Source: Marininema halotolerans (lineage in GTDB: Bacteria > Bacillota > Bacilli > Thermoactinomycetales > DSM-45169). Taken from it: a stretch of DNA of 64,000 nucleotides. Below the pieces are notes generated by a model. It did no database searches. It worked only from the letters and a program-made list of their open reading frames with translations, and had not been told where the DNA came from. Location: the NCBI RefSeq assembly GCF_900116235.1, contig NZ_FPAA01000007.1, positions 62,001-126,000 of the forward strand, given 5' to 3'. Shown one piece after another: positions 7,815 to 16,679 of this stretch (position 1 is its first letter; each line of letters starts with the position of its first letter). The position numbers were made by a program, and so were the translations under genes.

Positions 7815-9203
7815 TTATTCGAGGGGGGAGGGTTGATCCCCATTCGCTATGGGCTTAGTCGGTAATTCTACTGGGATGCTAATGGATGGTATGATGGCAT
7901 AGTAACTTTCAGAGGCTTGATGAAAGTAATGAATCGCTTCATCTTTGTTTCCGTTCTCCAGATAAAAACGACCCAGTGTATGACAAGCGTGAGCCAACTG
8001 TTCCGTGGCTTTTACTTGGCGAAAAAGGCAGATCGCTTCTTTATATTGCTGTAAAAACTCGGGGATACGTCCCGTGTGATATTCAATTTGCCCCGAAAAA
8101 ATCATACATTCGGCGAGGCGTTTTTTGCGTGTTTGCAGATGAAGAATCGCTTGGTCAATATGTTGGCGGGCCAGATCCATCAATCCATTGCTTAGGTATG
8201 TTTGGCATAAGGCTTGATGAATGCGGCCAATTTCCCAATCATTTACCTGGTAGGGTTCAATCATTTCTAGTGAACGCGTGAGGTAATAGATTGCTTGATC
8301 CGTTTCATCAAGACGCATGTAACAGCAGCCCATCTCATGATACGTATAAGAAAATAAAAGTTGAGACATGGAGAATTGATCGGCTAGGCGTAAAACACGT
8401 TCAAAGCAGTTGAGAGCTTGTTTAAAATCTCCACTTCTGCTGTGACATGTGCCCAAAACATTCAGTTGATGACACATCTCCAACCACCGGTCATTTTTCA
8501 CAAGCAGTTCGATGGATCGTTCTGCATAGAGAATACAAAAAGGATAGTTTGATAAATGGAGATAGACCTTACTCATTTCTCCGTATAAGTACGCTTTGTC
8601 GACATCATTTGTGACGTTTTGAATATGCGTCTCTGCCTCTTTATAATGGGCAAGAGCTTCTTGGTAGCGATCCCTAAAAAGGTGGGTATTCCCTTTTAGC
8701 CGAATATAACGAACGAGAAGGTTAGGGTCAATCTCAGACAATTCCCAGCGATCTTCAAAATCGTCCATTTTCTTGTTAAATAGTGAATCGTTCATTTGAT
8801 GGATGTAACAATTGATCTCAAGGAGATCGATTTGAATCAATAGATTTGAATCATTGACCTGCTGTGCAAGGTTTTTTAAACCATCCAGTTCTTTCAAGGC
8901 ATGTTCCGCGCCTTGGGACAACAACGAGCGATGAATCCGGTTAAGTAAATACTCTGCTTCACGGAGAGTTTCCCTATCAGTGACCCCCATTAAATGTTGG
9001 ACAGTCGATTGGAGTCGTTTTGCCAGGGGCTGAATGATGTCCGGGCGGGGATGGGCCTTTTCATTTTCGATCAGGCTAAGGTAGGGAACAGAGATGATCC
9101 CTTCTGCCAGCTCTGCTTGTGTCATACCAAGCCCCTTGCGCTGACGCCTTATATTAGCTCCTAAACCGATAAGAATCCCCCCAGTTCGATCTATCACGAG
9201 CAA
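7815..9203 (-). CDS. XRE-family transcriptional regulator with TPR repeats
   Basis: A 462-residue protein. Residues ~12-70 form a Cro/CI helix-turn-helix ('IRRQRKGLGMTQAELAEGIISVPYLSLIENEKAHP'). The remainder is a helical TPR array of about seven to eight repeats ('YLYGEMSKVYLHLSNYPFCILYAERSI', 'MGCCYMRLDETDQAIYYLTRSLEMI'). This is the architecture of PlcR/NprR/Rap-type regulators that bind signalling peptides in the TPR part, although no partner peptide gene is apparent nearby. The TTG start has no good ribosome site; a GTG two codons later is an alternative. It converges on the phage lysis genes and may be host or phage encoded. Confidence 0.8.
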   Translation of the reverse strand: MLVIDRTGGILIGLGANIRRQRKGLGMTQAELAEGIISVPYLSLIENEKAHPRPDIIQPLAKRLQSTVQHLMGVTDRETLREAEYLLNRIHRSLLSQGAEHALKELDGLKNLAQQVNDSNLLIQIDLLEINCYIHQMNDSLFNKKMDDFEDRWELSEIDPNLLVRYIRLKGNTHLFRDRYQEALAHYKEAETHIQNVTNDVDKAYLYGEMSKVYLHLSNYPFCILYAERSIELLVKNDRWLEMCHQLNVLGTCHSRSGDFKQALNCFERVLRLADQFSMSQLLFSYTYHEMGCCYMRLDETDQAIYYLTRSLEMIEPYQVNDWEIGRIHQALCQTYLSNGLMDLARQHIDQAILHLQTRKKRLAECMIFSGQIEYHTGRIPEFLQQYKEAICLFRQVKATEQLAHACHTLGRFYLENGNKDEAIHYFHQASESYYAIIPSISIPVELPTKPIANGDQPSPLE

Positions 9204-9751
9204 GAAGAGGTGATAGAACTAAATTTTCGAATGAATTAACTAACAATTATGACAAAAGTACTATCCCTTTTTGCTAAAGATGTACCACTCATTATGTTAC
9301 CGGTTGCAAACAGTCTGTCAATAAGGGAATCGAAAGAGATTTTAAAACTTTTGTTTTGCCTAGGGTGAAAAGGGCTTGAAATAGGGGTTTAACTTGTCGA
9401 ATGCTGTCGAATTTTTAAAAACACGAAAGAGCTTTTCTGTTGTATTATTAAGCTGTACCTAAGAACTACTCTCCTGGGGAAAGGGCGTCACAAGAGGTTT
9501 ATTCCTCCGAATCTTTCTTCAGGATCAGGGTTTGTGTGTCTGACAAGTGGAATCTCCTCTTGTAACTTTTAACGGTCTTGGTCTTTCTATGATAGAGGGT
9601 ATCCTTTCTCGATGCGTTCGAGAAACGGTACCCTTCTTTTTTTTGTTGTGAGGAATATTATGCTTGATAGAGGGGTCTTCTATGGAAGGGGCTGTGTTTT
9701 CACACAAGCATTTTATATAATGAGAATAATCATGTTGAATCGGAGGCGAAT
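9204..9751. other. Gene-free interval with a structured, terminated segment
   Basis: About 550 bases separate the divergent regulator and lipoprotein genes. The first 250 bases are AT-rich and should hold the regulator promoter. A structured part (9456-9644) is described separately. A TATAAT at 9716-9721 is a plausible -10 for the lipoprotein gene. No coding segment is convincing. Confidence 0.6.
9456..9644 (+). ncRNA. Candidate small structured RNA with intrinsic terminator
   Basis: The segment contains ACAAGAGG (near 9490) and its exact complement CCTCTTGT (near 9554), which could close a long arm. It ends in a strong terminator at 9597-9644: GGGTA and TTTCTCGA arms pair with TCGAGAAA and TACCC, followed by eight T. 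A TATTAT-like -10 lies just upstream, near 9440. No annotated gene precedes the terminator on this strand, so it must end a non-coding transcript or a premature leader. I compared it from memory with 6S, SRP and T-box RNAs and could not assign it. Confidence 0.4.
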
Positions 9752-11440
9752 ATGAACATACGAACCGGTCGTTGGAGTGTCTTGCTCATGACTCTCCTGC
9801 TGGTCTTTAGCTCAGGGTGTAACATAACTACCGCATTGGATACGGATACCAAGCAGCATCTTAGTAAATATGATGCACTTGCTCAAAAGAAGAATGACCA
9901 ATTGGATTTAGAACCTCTAAAATTAGAGCCCTATGCACGGGAAGTTGGCGGAAAAATCAGTGCTCCACAATATCGAAAATTTGCAGCGAACTCAAGCGTG
10001 TTAGTAAAAGGATCTGCAACGAAACACGCAGACTTCCGATCCAATGTCGCATGGATCGAGGTAGAGAAAGTAGGGGCAGATGGCAATAGAGACGAACGAA
10101 AATTTTCCTATTATGCGCGATTAAAGAAGGGCCATTTCTCCCAACAGGTACAATTGTTTGCAGGTACAGGAAGTTATCAGGTAACCGTTCGTTTGCCTGG
10201 GAAGGAACGAGAGGATCGCTTTTACGATCTGGCTCAGTTTGAAGTCATCAATGTGAACCCATTGAAAAAAAGGGACCTCGCCTATACACGGATCGGAACC
10301 AAGATTGGACTTACGGTGGAGGAGCCTCGTTCTGGCTTGGTAAAAAAGAAGAAACGATTTGAATTAAAGGGAAAAATCCGTCAGCCAAGTGGCAATCGTG
10401 TGATGATTCGCTTGGAGAAAGATGGACAACGTTGGCAACACTTGATTCCTGTAAAGGATGGAACGTTTACCAGTGAAGTTCCGCTGTTTTATGGAAGAGG
10501 CATTCATAAGATCACGGTGCTCTCCCAAGATAAGGATCGGTCAGAGTATTACAATGAAGCGGTTTCCATGTGGGTGGATAACCAACTGGATGTCAAACAA
10601 GAACCGATTCAATACTTTAAACATTACGACGAACGGGGTGTCAAGTTAGAAGCCCCCTTGGTAAGTGGTGGATCGGGCAAGATGAAATATCAGATTAAAG
10701 GACATATTGATCCAGAAGCCCCCTTTGCAAAAGAAACCAAGCACCTCATTGTACAAACAAAGAAAGGGGATCAAGAAGCGACGTATTTTATTCCGGTAAA
10801 GGACGGACGCTTTAACGATACCTTTTGGCTACGATTTGGTAAAGGGGATTATGAAGTCACGGTGAATGTTCCTGAAATCACCAACGTTCAGCGGGATTAC
10901 TTTCGATTCTTTGGGGTTGCTCGTTTTCATGTAACGAATACAGAAGATCAAGATCTACGAAATTTGTTACCCTCGCGGGGAATTCAATCCGATAATGGAA
11001 CGATCCGTTCCCTGGCGGAGGAACTTACTCGAAATAAACAAGGGGATCGAGCAAAGGTGTTTGCGATCTACCAATATGTTTCGAAAAATATTCGCTATGA
11101 TGTTGCAAAATTTAAGCATGATGCTTTTGAATATGACGATAGTGCGCTAAAGACCCTGCATGAAAAGGATGGGGTGTGTCAGGATTACTCCTTTTTAGCG
11201 ATTGCGCTTCTTCGCTCGATCGATATTGAGTCCCGTTTTATCGAGGGGATGGCTGAGGGAAACCGACATGCATGGGTGGAAGTAAAAGTGAAGGGAAGTT
11301 GGATTACGATGGACCCTACATGGGGAGCAGGTTATATCAATGGATCGGATCAGTTTGTTCAACGGTATACTACAAAATACTTTGATCCGAGTCCAAGGGA
11401 ATTTGCTCGGACGCATTCTCGAACCGGTGTGATGTATTAA
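9752..11440 (+). CDS. Transglutaminase-like domain lipoprotein
   Basis: A 562-residue lipoprotein. The signal peptide ends in the lipobox 'FSSGC' (Cys 23), so it should be anchored on the outer face of the membrane. Three or more Ig-like beta repeats follow ('KGHFSQQVQLFAGTGSYQVTVRLPGK', 'DGTFTSEVPLFYGRGIHKITVLS', 'DGRFNDTFWLRFGKGDYEVTVNVPE'). The C-terminal transglutaminase-core domain has the full triad: Cys in 'GVCQDYS' (~476), His in 'HAWVEV' (~507) and Asp in 'DPTWGAG' (~521). Members act as cysteine proteases, transamidases or cross-link factors at the surface; the substrate is unknown. The start has CGGAGG eight bases upstream. It appears monocistronic. Confidence 0.85.
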   Translation: MNIRTGRWSVLLMTLLLVFSSGCNITTALDTDTKQHLSKYDALAQKKNDQLDLEPLKLEPYAREVGGKISAPQYRKFAANSSVLVKGSATKHADFRSNVAWIEVEKVGADGNRDERKFSYYARLKKGHFSQQVQLFAGTGSYQVTVRLPGKEREDRFYDLAQFEVINVNPLKKRDLAYTRIGTKIGLTVEEPRSGLVKKKKRFELKGKIRQPSGNRVMIRLEKDGQRWQHLIPVKDGTFTSEVPLFYGRGIHKITVLSQDKDRSEYYNEAVSMWVDNQLDVKQEPIQYFKHYDERGVKLEAPLVSGGSGKMKYQIKGHIDPEAPFAKETKHLIVQTKKGDQEATYFIPVKDGRFNDTFWLRFGKGDYEVTVNVPEITNVQRDYFRFFGVARFHVTNTEDQDLRNLLPSRGIQSDNGTIRSLAEELTRNKQGDRAKVFAIYQYVSKNIRYDVAKFKHDAFEYDDSALKTLHEKDGVCQDYSFLAIALLRSIDIESRFIEGMAEGNRHAWVEVKVKGSWITMDPTWGAGYINGSDQFVQRYTTKYFDPSPREFARTHSRTGVMY

Positions 11441-11454
11441 GGAAACCTCGATTG

Positions 11455-11480
11455 ATCCCGCATTCCATGCGGGATTTTTT
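11455..11480 (+). terminator. Intrinsic terminator
   Basis: ATCCCGCAT-TCC-ATGCGGGAT followed by T6, just after the lipoprotein gene. Confidence 0.9.
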
Positions 11481-11544
11481 GTGTGAAGGGAGGTCGTGAT
11501 ATACTGTTGCGGATGAAGGGGTAAGGAATGAGGAGGCACGCTGG

Positions 11545-12462
11545 ATGGTTGGTCAGGAGAGAGTAGAGTTTTATCATCATGTCGACGAAGAGGAAGCAGG
11601 GAAAATGGTACGTCAAGTATTGAGTAATCGGTTTCGATTTTCCCGGCGGATGTTTCGACGATTGCGAAATCATCAAGGTGTGACGGTCAATGGGGAGCGG
11701 GTGTATTTAACCTCACGCATCGCTGCAGGGGATGTAATCGAAGTGGTCTTGCCGATGGATGAAGGGGAGGGGATCGCGCCGGAACCGATTCCATTGGTGG
11801 TGAAGCATGAAGATCAGGATGTGATTATCCTTGATAAACCCGCAGGAATCGTCGTTCACCCAACGAAGGGCCATCCAGAAGGGACATTGGCAAATGGCTT
11901 GGCCCACTACTGGTTAGAGAAAGAAGAATTTCACCTGATACGTCCCGTCACGCGGTTAGATAAAGACACTTCAGGGCTGATTCTGTTTGCCAAACACGCC
12001 CATGCTCACGCTTATCTTTCTAAGCAAATGGCACGACGTCGATATCAACGGGAGTATTTTGCATTCGTTCATGGCAAAGTAGCGGAAGAGGAAGGTGTGA
12101 TCGATGCGCCAATCCGTCGCCAATCCGATATCTCCATTATTCGGGAGGTTGCTGTGGACGGGGCGCATGCGGTGACCCACTTTCGCCGATTGCGTCAATG
12201 GAACAATGCAACCCTGTTGCACCTCTCCCTGGAAACGGGACGGACTCATCAAATACGGGTTCATCTTGAACACATGGGCTATCCGATAATCGGGGATGAA
12301 ATGTATGGGGGAAGAAGGGGGGAGATGGGGATGAGTCGTCAAGCGCTCCATGCCGGTTTTCTATCCCTCATCCACCCGCGTAGTGAAGAGAGGCTCACGG
12401 TGGATGCCCCATTACCAGAGGATATGGCTACATTGCTTGTGGAGTTGGATCGATGGGAGTAG
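11545..12462 (+). CDS. RluD-type 23S rRNA pseudouridine synthase
   Basis: A 305-residue RluA/RluD-family enzyme that isomerises uridine to pseudouridine in rRNA. It has an N-terminal S4-like RNA-binding part ('QVLSNRFRFSRRMFRRLRNHQGVTVNGERV'). The catalytic motif is 'PVTRLDKDTSGLILFAK' with the nucleophilic Asp near residue 139. 'IVVHPTKGHPEGTLANGLAHYW' and the C-terminal 'GRTHQIRVHLEHMGYPIIGDEMYG' are family hallmarks. The ATG is preceded by GAGGAGG. Length is normal. It sits just upstream of an SDR gene, about 70 bases away and possibly co-transcribed. Confidence 0.92.
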   Translation: MVGQERVEFYHHVDEEEAGKMVRQVLSNRFRFSRRMFRRLRNHQGVTVNGERVYLTSRIAAGDVIEVVLPMDEGEGIAPEPIPLVVKHEDQDVIILDKPAGIVVHPTKGHPEGTLANGLAHYWLEKEEFHLIRPVTRLDKDTSGLILFAKHAHAHAYLSKQMARRRYQREYFAFVHGKVAEEEGVIDAPIRRQSDISIIREVAVDGAHAVTHFRRLRQWNNATLLHLSLETGRTHQIRVHLEHMGYPIIGDEMYGGRRGEMGMSRQALHAGFLSLIHPRSEERLTVDAPLPEDMATLLVELDRWE

Positions 12463-12532
12463 GTTCGGTGAAAGGTCATCGTTTGTACCTAATCAGAATG
12501 TTGTCGTATGTTCCATGGATTGGAGGGAGAGC

Positions 12533-13303
12533 ATGTCTGAAAAAGTTGCATGGATAACAGGCGGCGCCACCGGCTTAGGAGTACAAGTTGCAAAGGAACT
12601 AGCCGCAGCAGGATACCATGTTCTCGTCAATTATCGCCGGAGTCAAAAACAAGCGGAAGCCTTGGTAGAGACGATCCGCAATATGGGTCGTGAAGCAGTC
12701 GCGATCCAAGGAGATGTATCGGATCCTCTCGCTGTCAAAGCGATGGTGAAGGAAGCGCATCAGCGCTGGGGTCGTTTGGATGTATTGATATGTACGGCAG
12801 GACCCTTCCTTTTTCGACACATTTCTACCGTTGATCTTACCGATGAGGAGTGGCGGGAGATGATAGACGGGAATCTCTCCAGTGTATTTTATAGCTGTCG
12901 AGGGGTGATTCCCAGGATGAGGGAGCAGGGGTGGGGGCGGATTATCACCTTTGGTTTTCCAGAAGTTGAGACGGCACCCGCATGGCCAGGCTTTTCTGCC
13001 TATGGCGCGGCAAAGGTAGGGGTGACTTCATTGACGCGTAGCTTGGCACAGGAAGAGGCACCCTATGGCATTACGGTAAATATGGTGTGTCCAGGGGATA
13101 TTCGTCATCCCTTCAAAGAAGCGAAGATCAAGGACGCGCGAGGGAAGCTGGATGCAAAGAATCCAGTTGGCCGACCAGGTACGGGAGAGGATCTTGCCCG
13201 CGTGATTCGTTTTCTTATCCATAAGGATTCCGATTTTATCACGGGGGCGGTTATCCCTGTGACAGGTGGGTTCGATAATCGTGGTTTTCAAATCGATAAA
13301 TAA
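12533..13303 (+). CDS. SDR-family oxidoreductase, atypical active site
   Basis: A 256-residue short-chain dehydrogenase/reductase. The Rossmann motif 'ITGGATGLGVQVAKEL' and the 'YGAAK' (YxxxK) pair are present, as is the 'TVNMVCPGDI' strand. The catalytic Ser expected 13 residues before the Tyr is absent; the segment reads 'ITFGFPEVETAPAWPGFSAYGAAK', with Glu at that place. It may use another residue, or have lost normal dehydrogenase activity. Start ATG 12533 follows GGAGGGAG; longer in-frame extensions would run back into the pseudouridine synthase gene. Cofactor and substrate are unknown. Confidence 0.8.
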   Translation: MSEKVAWITGGATGLGVQVAKELAAAGYHVLVNYRRSQKQAEALVETIRNMGREAVAIQGDVSDPLAVKAMVKEAHQRWGRLDVLICTAGPFLFRHISTVDLTDEEWREMIDGNLSSVFYSCRGVIPRMREQGWGRIITFGFPEVETAPAWPGFSAYGAAKVGVTSLTRSLAQEEAPYGITVNMVCPGDIRHPFKEAKIKDARGKLDAKNPVGRPGTGEDLARVIRFLIHKDSDFITGAVIPVTGGFDNRGFQIDK

Positions 13304-13313
13304 GCATGGCTTT

Positions 13314-13357
13314 ATAAGAAAAACGCCGTCATTCATCTATGACGGCGTTTTTCTTAT
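13314..13357. terminator. Bidirectional intrinsic terminator
   Basis: ATAAGAAAAACGCCGTC pairs with GACGGCGTTTTTCTTAT, with A and T runs on both sides. It serves the SDR gene and the converging small membrane gene. Confidence 0.92.
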
Positions 13358-13409
13358 AAAAACAAAGGCAACAAAAAATGTCGAATTACGTTATAATGTA
13401 GGGTGAGGT

Positions 13410-13592
13410 TTAATTTGCTTGCGGATCCCCACCCTGGCGACGAATCCATGCGCCTAAGATGAACCATAAGGATGAGAGAACCAGTCCCAGGAGAAAACCG
13501 GCGGGACCGTATATTTTCCACATGAAAAAGGATGCGAGAACTCCAAGTATTCCAGTGAAACGGCAGGCAAACACAGCCGCTTTTACGTTCAT
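13410..13592 (-). CDS. Small two-helix membrane protein
   Basis: A 60-residue protein with two hydrophobic segments ('AAVFACRFTGILGVLASFFMW' and 'GFLLGLVLSSLWFILGAWI') around the turn 'KIYGPAG', ending in a short basic-polar tail. The ATG at 13592 is chosen because GAGGTGA lies five bases upstream; the longer reading would begin inside that site. No known family is recognised. It lies alone between a terminator and a PBP gene on the opposite strand. Confidence 0.65.
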   Translation of the reverse strand: MNVKAAVFACRFTGILGVLASFFMWKIYGPAGFLLGLVLSSLWFILGAWIRRQGGDPQAN

Positions 13593-13829
13593 GACAATCA
13601 CCTCGCTCCCACTATACCATATCTAGAAGTGAAGGAGATGGGATGAAGGTCAATCGCCATTTTAGCTATGATTTCCAATTTTTGATATAGAGAGAATGCT
13701 TTTATTATGCTATATTGCCTGAAAGAGTTGTGAGTGAAGTTGATTCACTGGGATGGTCGATGATTTTTGGATACGGTACAGCGTGTTTTTTTGCACGGAT
13801 GATCAAAGGAATTCCAGGGGGTTTTTATA

Positions 13830-16490
13830 ATGGAGAGTAACCGGATGGAACGCGGATCGCTTCCCTCTCGTTCTCGTGGGAATGGGCGTTCTACCACTCA
13901 ATCACTCGGATCGCGTAGTAGCCGAGGAGATTTTGGTGGTGGAAGGTCTGGCCGTCGTGTTGGAAATGGAAGTGGTGGCGGCGGTGGTAATAAAAAACGA
14001 TTCCGTTTTTTCAATAAAAAGTGGATTCTCTTAGTGCTATTAACCAGTGTCCTGCTTGTTATTGGCGGATGCTCGGCGGTATTTTTTACAGCAAAGTCCT
14101 ATTCCATTGATGACGCGGCTAAAGCGATGGCAACGTCTTCTTATATCTATGATAAGGATAACAAACCGGTCATTCAATTGGGCGGTTCTAATCGAGAGTA
14201 TGTGGAGCTAAAGGATATTAAGTCGCCAGAATTGGCAAAAACCTTTGTGGCGGTTGAGGATGAACGATTCTATCAACACAATGGGGTCGATTTTCGTGGT
14301 TTAGGAAGGGCAGTCGTGCGAAACATTATGTCCTTCGGAAAAGCCGAAGGGGCAAGTACGATTACGATGCAGGTGGCCCGGAATATCGTACTGAAAGATT
14401 CCGAGAAAACCTATTCCCGGAAATTAAGTGAGATGGCTGTGGCCATGGACTTGGAGCGTAGATCCTCCAAGGAAGAGATTCTAGAAAAATACCTGAACTA
14501 TATTGAATTGGGGAACAATGTCCGCGGGATCAAAATGGCGGCAAAGATTTACTTTGATAAGGATATCACAAAGGAAAAATTGGAGCCCCAGGAGATCGCC
14601 ATGCTGGCCGGACTGCCAAAGGCGCCCTATGGCTATAATCCCTATTCCAATCCGAAAGAAGCAACGATGCGGCGAAATACCGTCTTAAACAAGATGGCAG
14701 AACATACCCCTGGCGGGCAAATCATCACCCAGGAAGAAGCGGACAAAGCAAAGAAAACCGGTCTTGGCGTCGATAAAGAATACCTGGCGAAACACCTTAA
14801 ACGCGGGAAATACGCGGCTTATCGCGATTATGTGCTGAGTGAACTGAAGGAACGTTACGGGAACAAATCCACTGAAGAATTGGTGAATGGTGGGTATAAA
14901 ATTAAAACCGCCCTCAATCCCAAAGCACAGTTGGCCGCAGAACAAGCGTTAAAGGATGAAAACCATTTTAAGACCCGGGCGGGTGCTGTGGATAAAAACC
15001 TCGACTCGGGTATGACCCTCATGGATCGGAAAAATGGTGAAGTGGTGGCCATTGGCGGAGGACGAAACTATATCACCGGCAACTTAAACCGGGCGACCCA
15101 ACGAGTGCAACCGGGGTCCTCGATTAAACCGATTACCGTCTTTGGTCCTGCCGTCAAAGACCATAATTTCAATGAATACTCCAGGGTAAAGGATGAGAAG
15201 ATCACCATTGGTAGCTGGACCCCGCGCAATGAGTCCAGACGATACTATGGTGAGATTCCGATGCAAAAGACGGTCTCTTTATCCCTCAATGCCTCGACGG
15301 TGTGGCTGTTGGATAAGTATGTGACCACGAGTGCCGCTGCCAACTATGCGGAAAAGGCAGGGATCACCTTAGAGGAGAAGGATAAACGATATCCCGCTGC
15401 TCTTGCGTTGGGTGGATTAACCAAGGGGACAACCACGGTAGAGATGGCCCAAGCATATTCCTCCTTAGCCAACAATGGGAAGAACAGCGATGCCCATGCG
15501 GTTGTTAAGTTGATTAATCGCGAGGGTCAAGTGGTTCAGCCTGATAAACGGATTGTGAAGCATAAACAAGTCTTTGATCCAAAGACCTCCTATTACATGA
15601 CGCGCATGTTGAAAAATGCGGTTCAATCCGGTACCGGGGTCAATGCAAAAATGGATGATGGACGGGATGTTGCAGGGAAAACCGGGACGACACAAAATAG
15701 TAAAGAATGTTGGTTTGTGGGCTATACGACGGATTACGTAGCGGCGGTTACGGTATTTAAGGATAAAGAAACACCCACGGATCTAAGTGGGGGTAGGTAT
15801 GCGGCTCCGATTTGGAAAGAAGTGATGACCGCTGCGGAAGAAGGTAAGCCTGTTGCGCACTTCCAGAAGCCAGCAGGTGTGAAAGAGCCTACTCCTCCGT
15901 TCCAGTTGAAACAGGTCGGTGACCTATCAGGCTCCTTCGATGCCAATGCGAAGGCCATTAACCTCCATTGGACGGACTATGATAAAGAAGGTCGCGTCAA
16001 ATATCGGGTGGAACGCTCAGAGGATGGCAGTAATTGGAACTCGATTGGAGAGAGCCAAGATGGTGGCTTCACGGATCGAAACATTAAAATTCCTAAGAAG
16101 CGAAGTGGATGGGATAATTTCTGGGGAAGTGGTGACCCCGAGGAGAGGCAGTATCATTACCGAGTGATTGCTGTCGATACACAAGCAGAGGGTGATGATA
16201 GTAAAGAGGCAGCCCCCTCGGGCACCGTAACCATTACTGTGAAGGCCAAGGGCCATAGTGATGAACCCGGACCTAATGATCAACAGCCCCAAGGCGGCGA
16301 TCAACCCCAAGGGGGGGATCAGCAAGGGAATGATCGCGGTGGCCAAGGAAATGATATTAGCATCCCCGATGGAGACGTTAATGGTGGCGACCAGCCGAAT
16401 GATCAAAATGGCAATGAAAATGGGAATGATCGCGGTAATCAAGGCGGTAATGATCGAAATGGGAACGACAATGGTTGGCCTTGGCCATAA
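13830..16490 (+). CDS. Class A penicillin-binding protein (PBP1A/PonA-like), copy 1
   Basis: An 886-residue bifunctional peptidoglycan synthase. It has a basic, Gly/Ser-rich cytoplasmic tail (1-65) and one membrane anchor (~68-90). The GT51 glycosyltransferase domain shows 'VEDERFYQHNGVDFRG' with catalytic Glu, and 'EGASTITMQVARN'. In the transpeptidase domain, the SxxK motif is 'PGSSIKP' (near 430), SxN is 'SLN' and KTGT is 'AGKTGTTQNS' (near 617). A fibronectin type III domain follows (~690-800). The last ~80 residues are low-complexity G/N/D/Q, probably wall-spanning. The anchor ends 'VIGGCSAVF', which resembles a lipobox but sits too far in. The gene has its own terminator and a close paralogue directly downstream. 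Confidence 0.93.
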   Translation: MESNRMERGSLPSRSRGNGRSTTQSLGSRSSRGDFGGGRSGRRVGNGSGGGGGNKKRFRFFNKKWILLVLLTSVLLVIGGCSAVFFTAKSYSIDDAAKAMATSSYIYDKDNKPVIQLGGSNREYVELKDIKSPELAKTFVAVEDERFYQHNGVDFRGLGRAVVRNIMSFGKAEGASTITMQVARNIVLKDSEKTYSRKLSEMAVAMDLERRSSKEEILEKYLNYIELGNNVRGIKMAAKIYFDKDITKEKLEPQEIAMLAGLPKAPYGYNPYSNPKEATMRRNTVLNKMAEHTPGGQIITQEEADKAKKTGLGVDKEYLAKHLKRGKYAAYRDYVLSELKERYGNKSTEELVNGGYKIKTALNPKAQLAAEQALKDENHFKTRAGAVDKNLDSGMTLMDRKNGEVVAIGGGRNYITGNLNRATQRVQPGSSIKPITVFGPAVKDHNFNEYSRVKDEKITIGSWTPRNESRRYYGEIPMQKTVSLSLNASTVWLLDKYVTTSAAANYAEKAGITLEEKDKRYPAALALGGLTKGTTTVEMAQAYSSLANNGKNSDAHAVVKLINREGQVVQPDKRIVKHKQVFDPKTSYYMTRMLKNAVQSGTGVNAKMDDGRDVAGKTGTTQNSKECWFVGYTTDYVAAVTVFKDKETPTDLSGGRYAAPIWKEVMTAAEEGKPVAHFQKPAGVKEPTPPFQLKQVGDLSGSFDANAKAINLHWTDYDKEGRVKYRVERSEDGSNWNSIGESQDGGFTDRNIKIPKKRSGWDNFWGSGDPEERQYHYRVIAVDTQAEGDDSKEAAPSGTVTITVKAKGHSDEPGPNDQQPQGGDQPQGGDQQGNDRGGQGNDISIPDGDVNGGDQPNDQNGNENGNDRGNQGGNDRNGNDNGWPWP

Positions 16491-16509
16491 GTTTATAGAA
16501 GGTTGATTG

Positions 16510-16534
16510 GACCGGCGGTTGCCGGTCTTTTTTT
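16510..16534 (+). terminator. Intrinsic terminator between the two PBP genes
   Basis: GACCGGC-GGTT-GCCGGTC followed by T7. Confidence 0.92.
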
Positions 16535-16679
16535 GCGTTCGGAAGGGACTACTTGGTTTTTATGGAGAATTAAAGTAGGATAAGACTAATTGAAATGAAT
16601 GACAAATATTGTTTTAAGATCAAGATATAGATAGATCCAAGAGGGTGATCGTGAAGATCAAGAGAAGGAGGGGGTTAAG

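Noticed and set aside
9714-9736. Possible Fur box at the lipoprotein promoter (TGAGAATAATCATG)
   Set aside because: Only one half-site fits well, so it is not reported as an operator.
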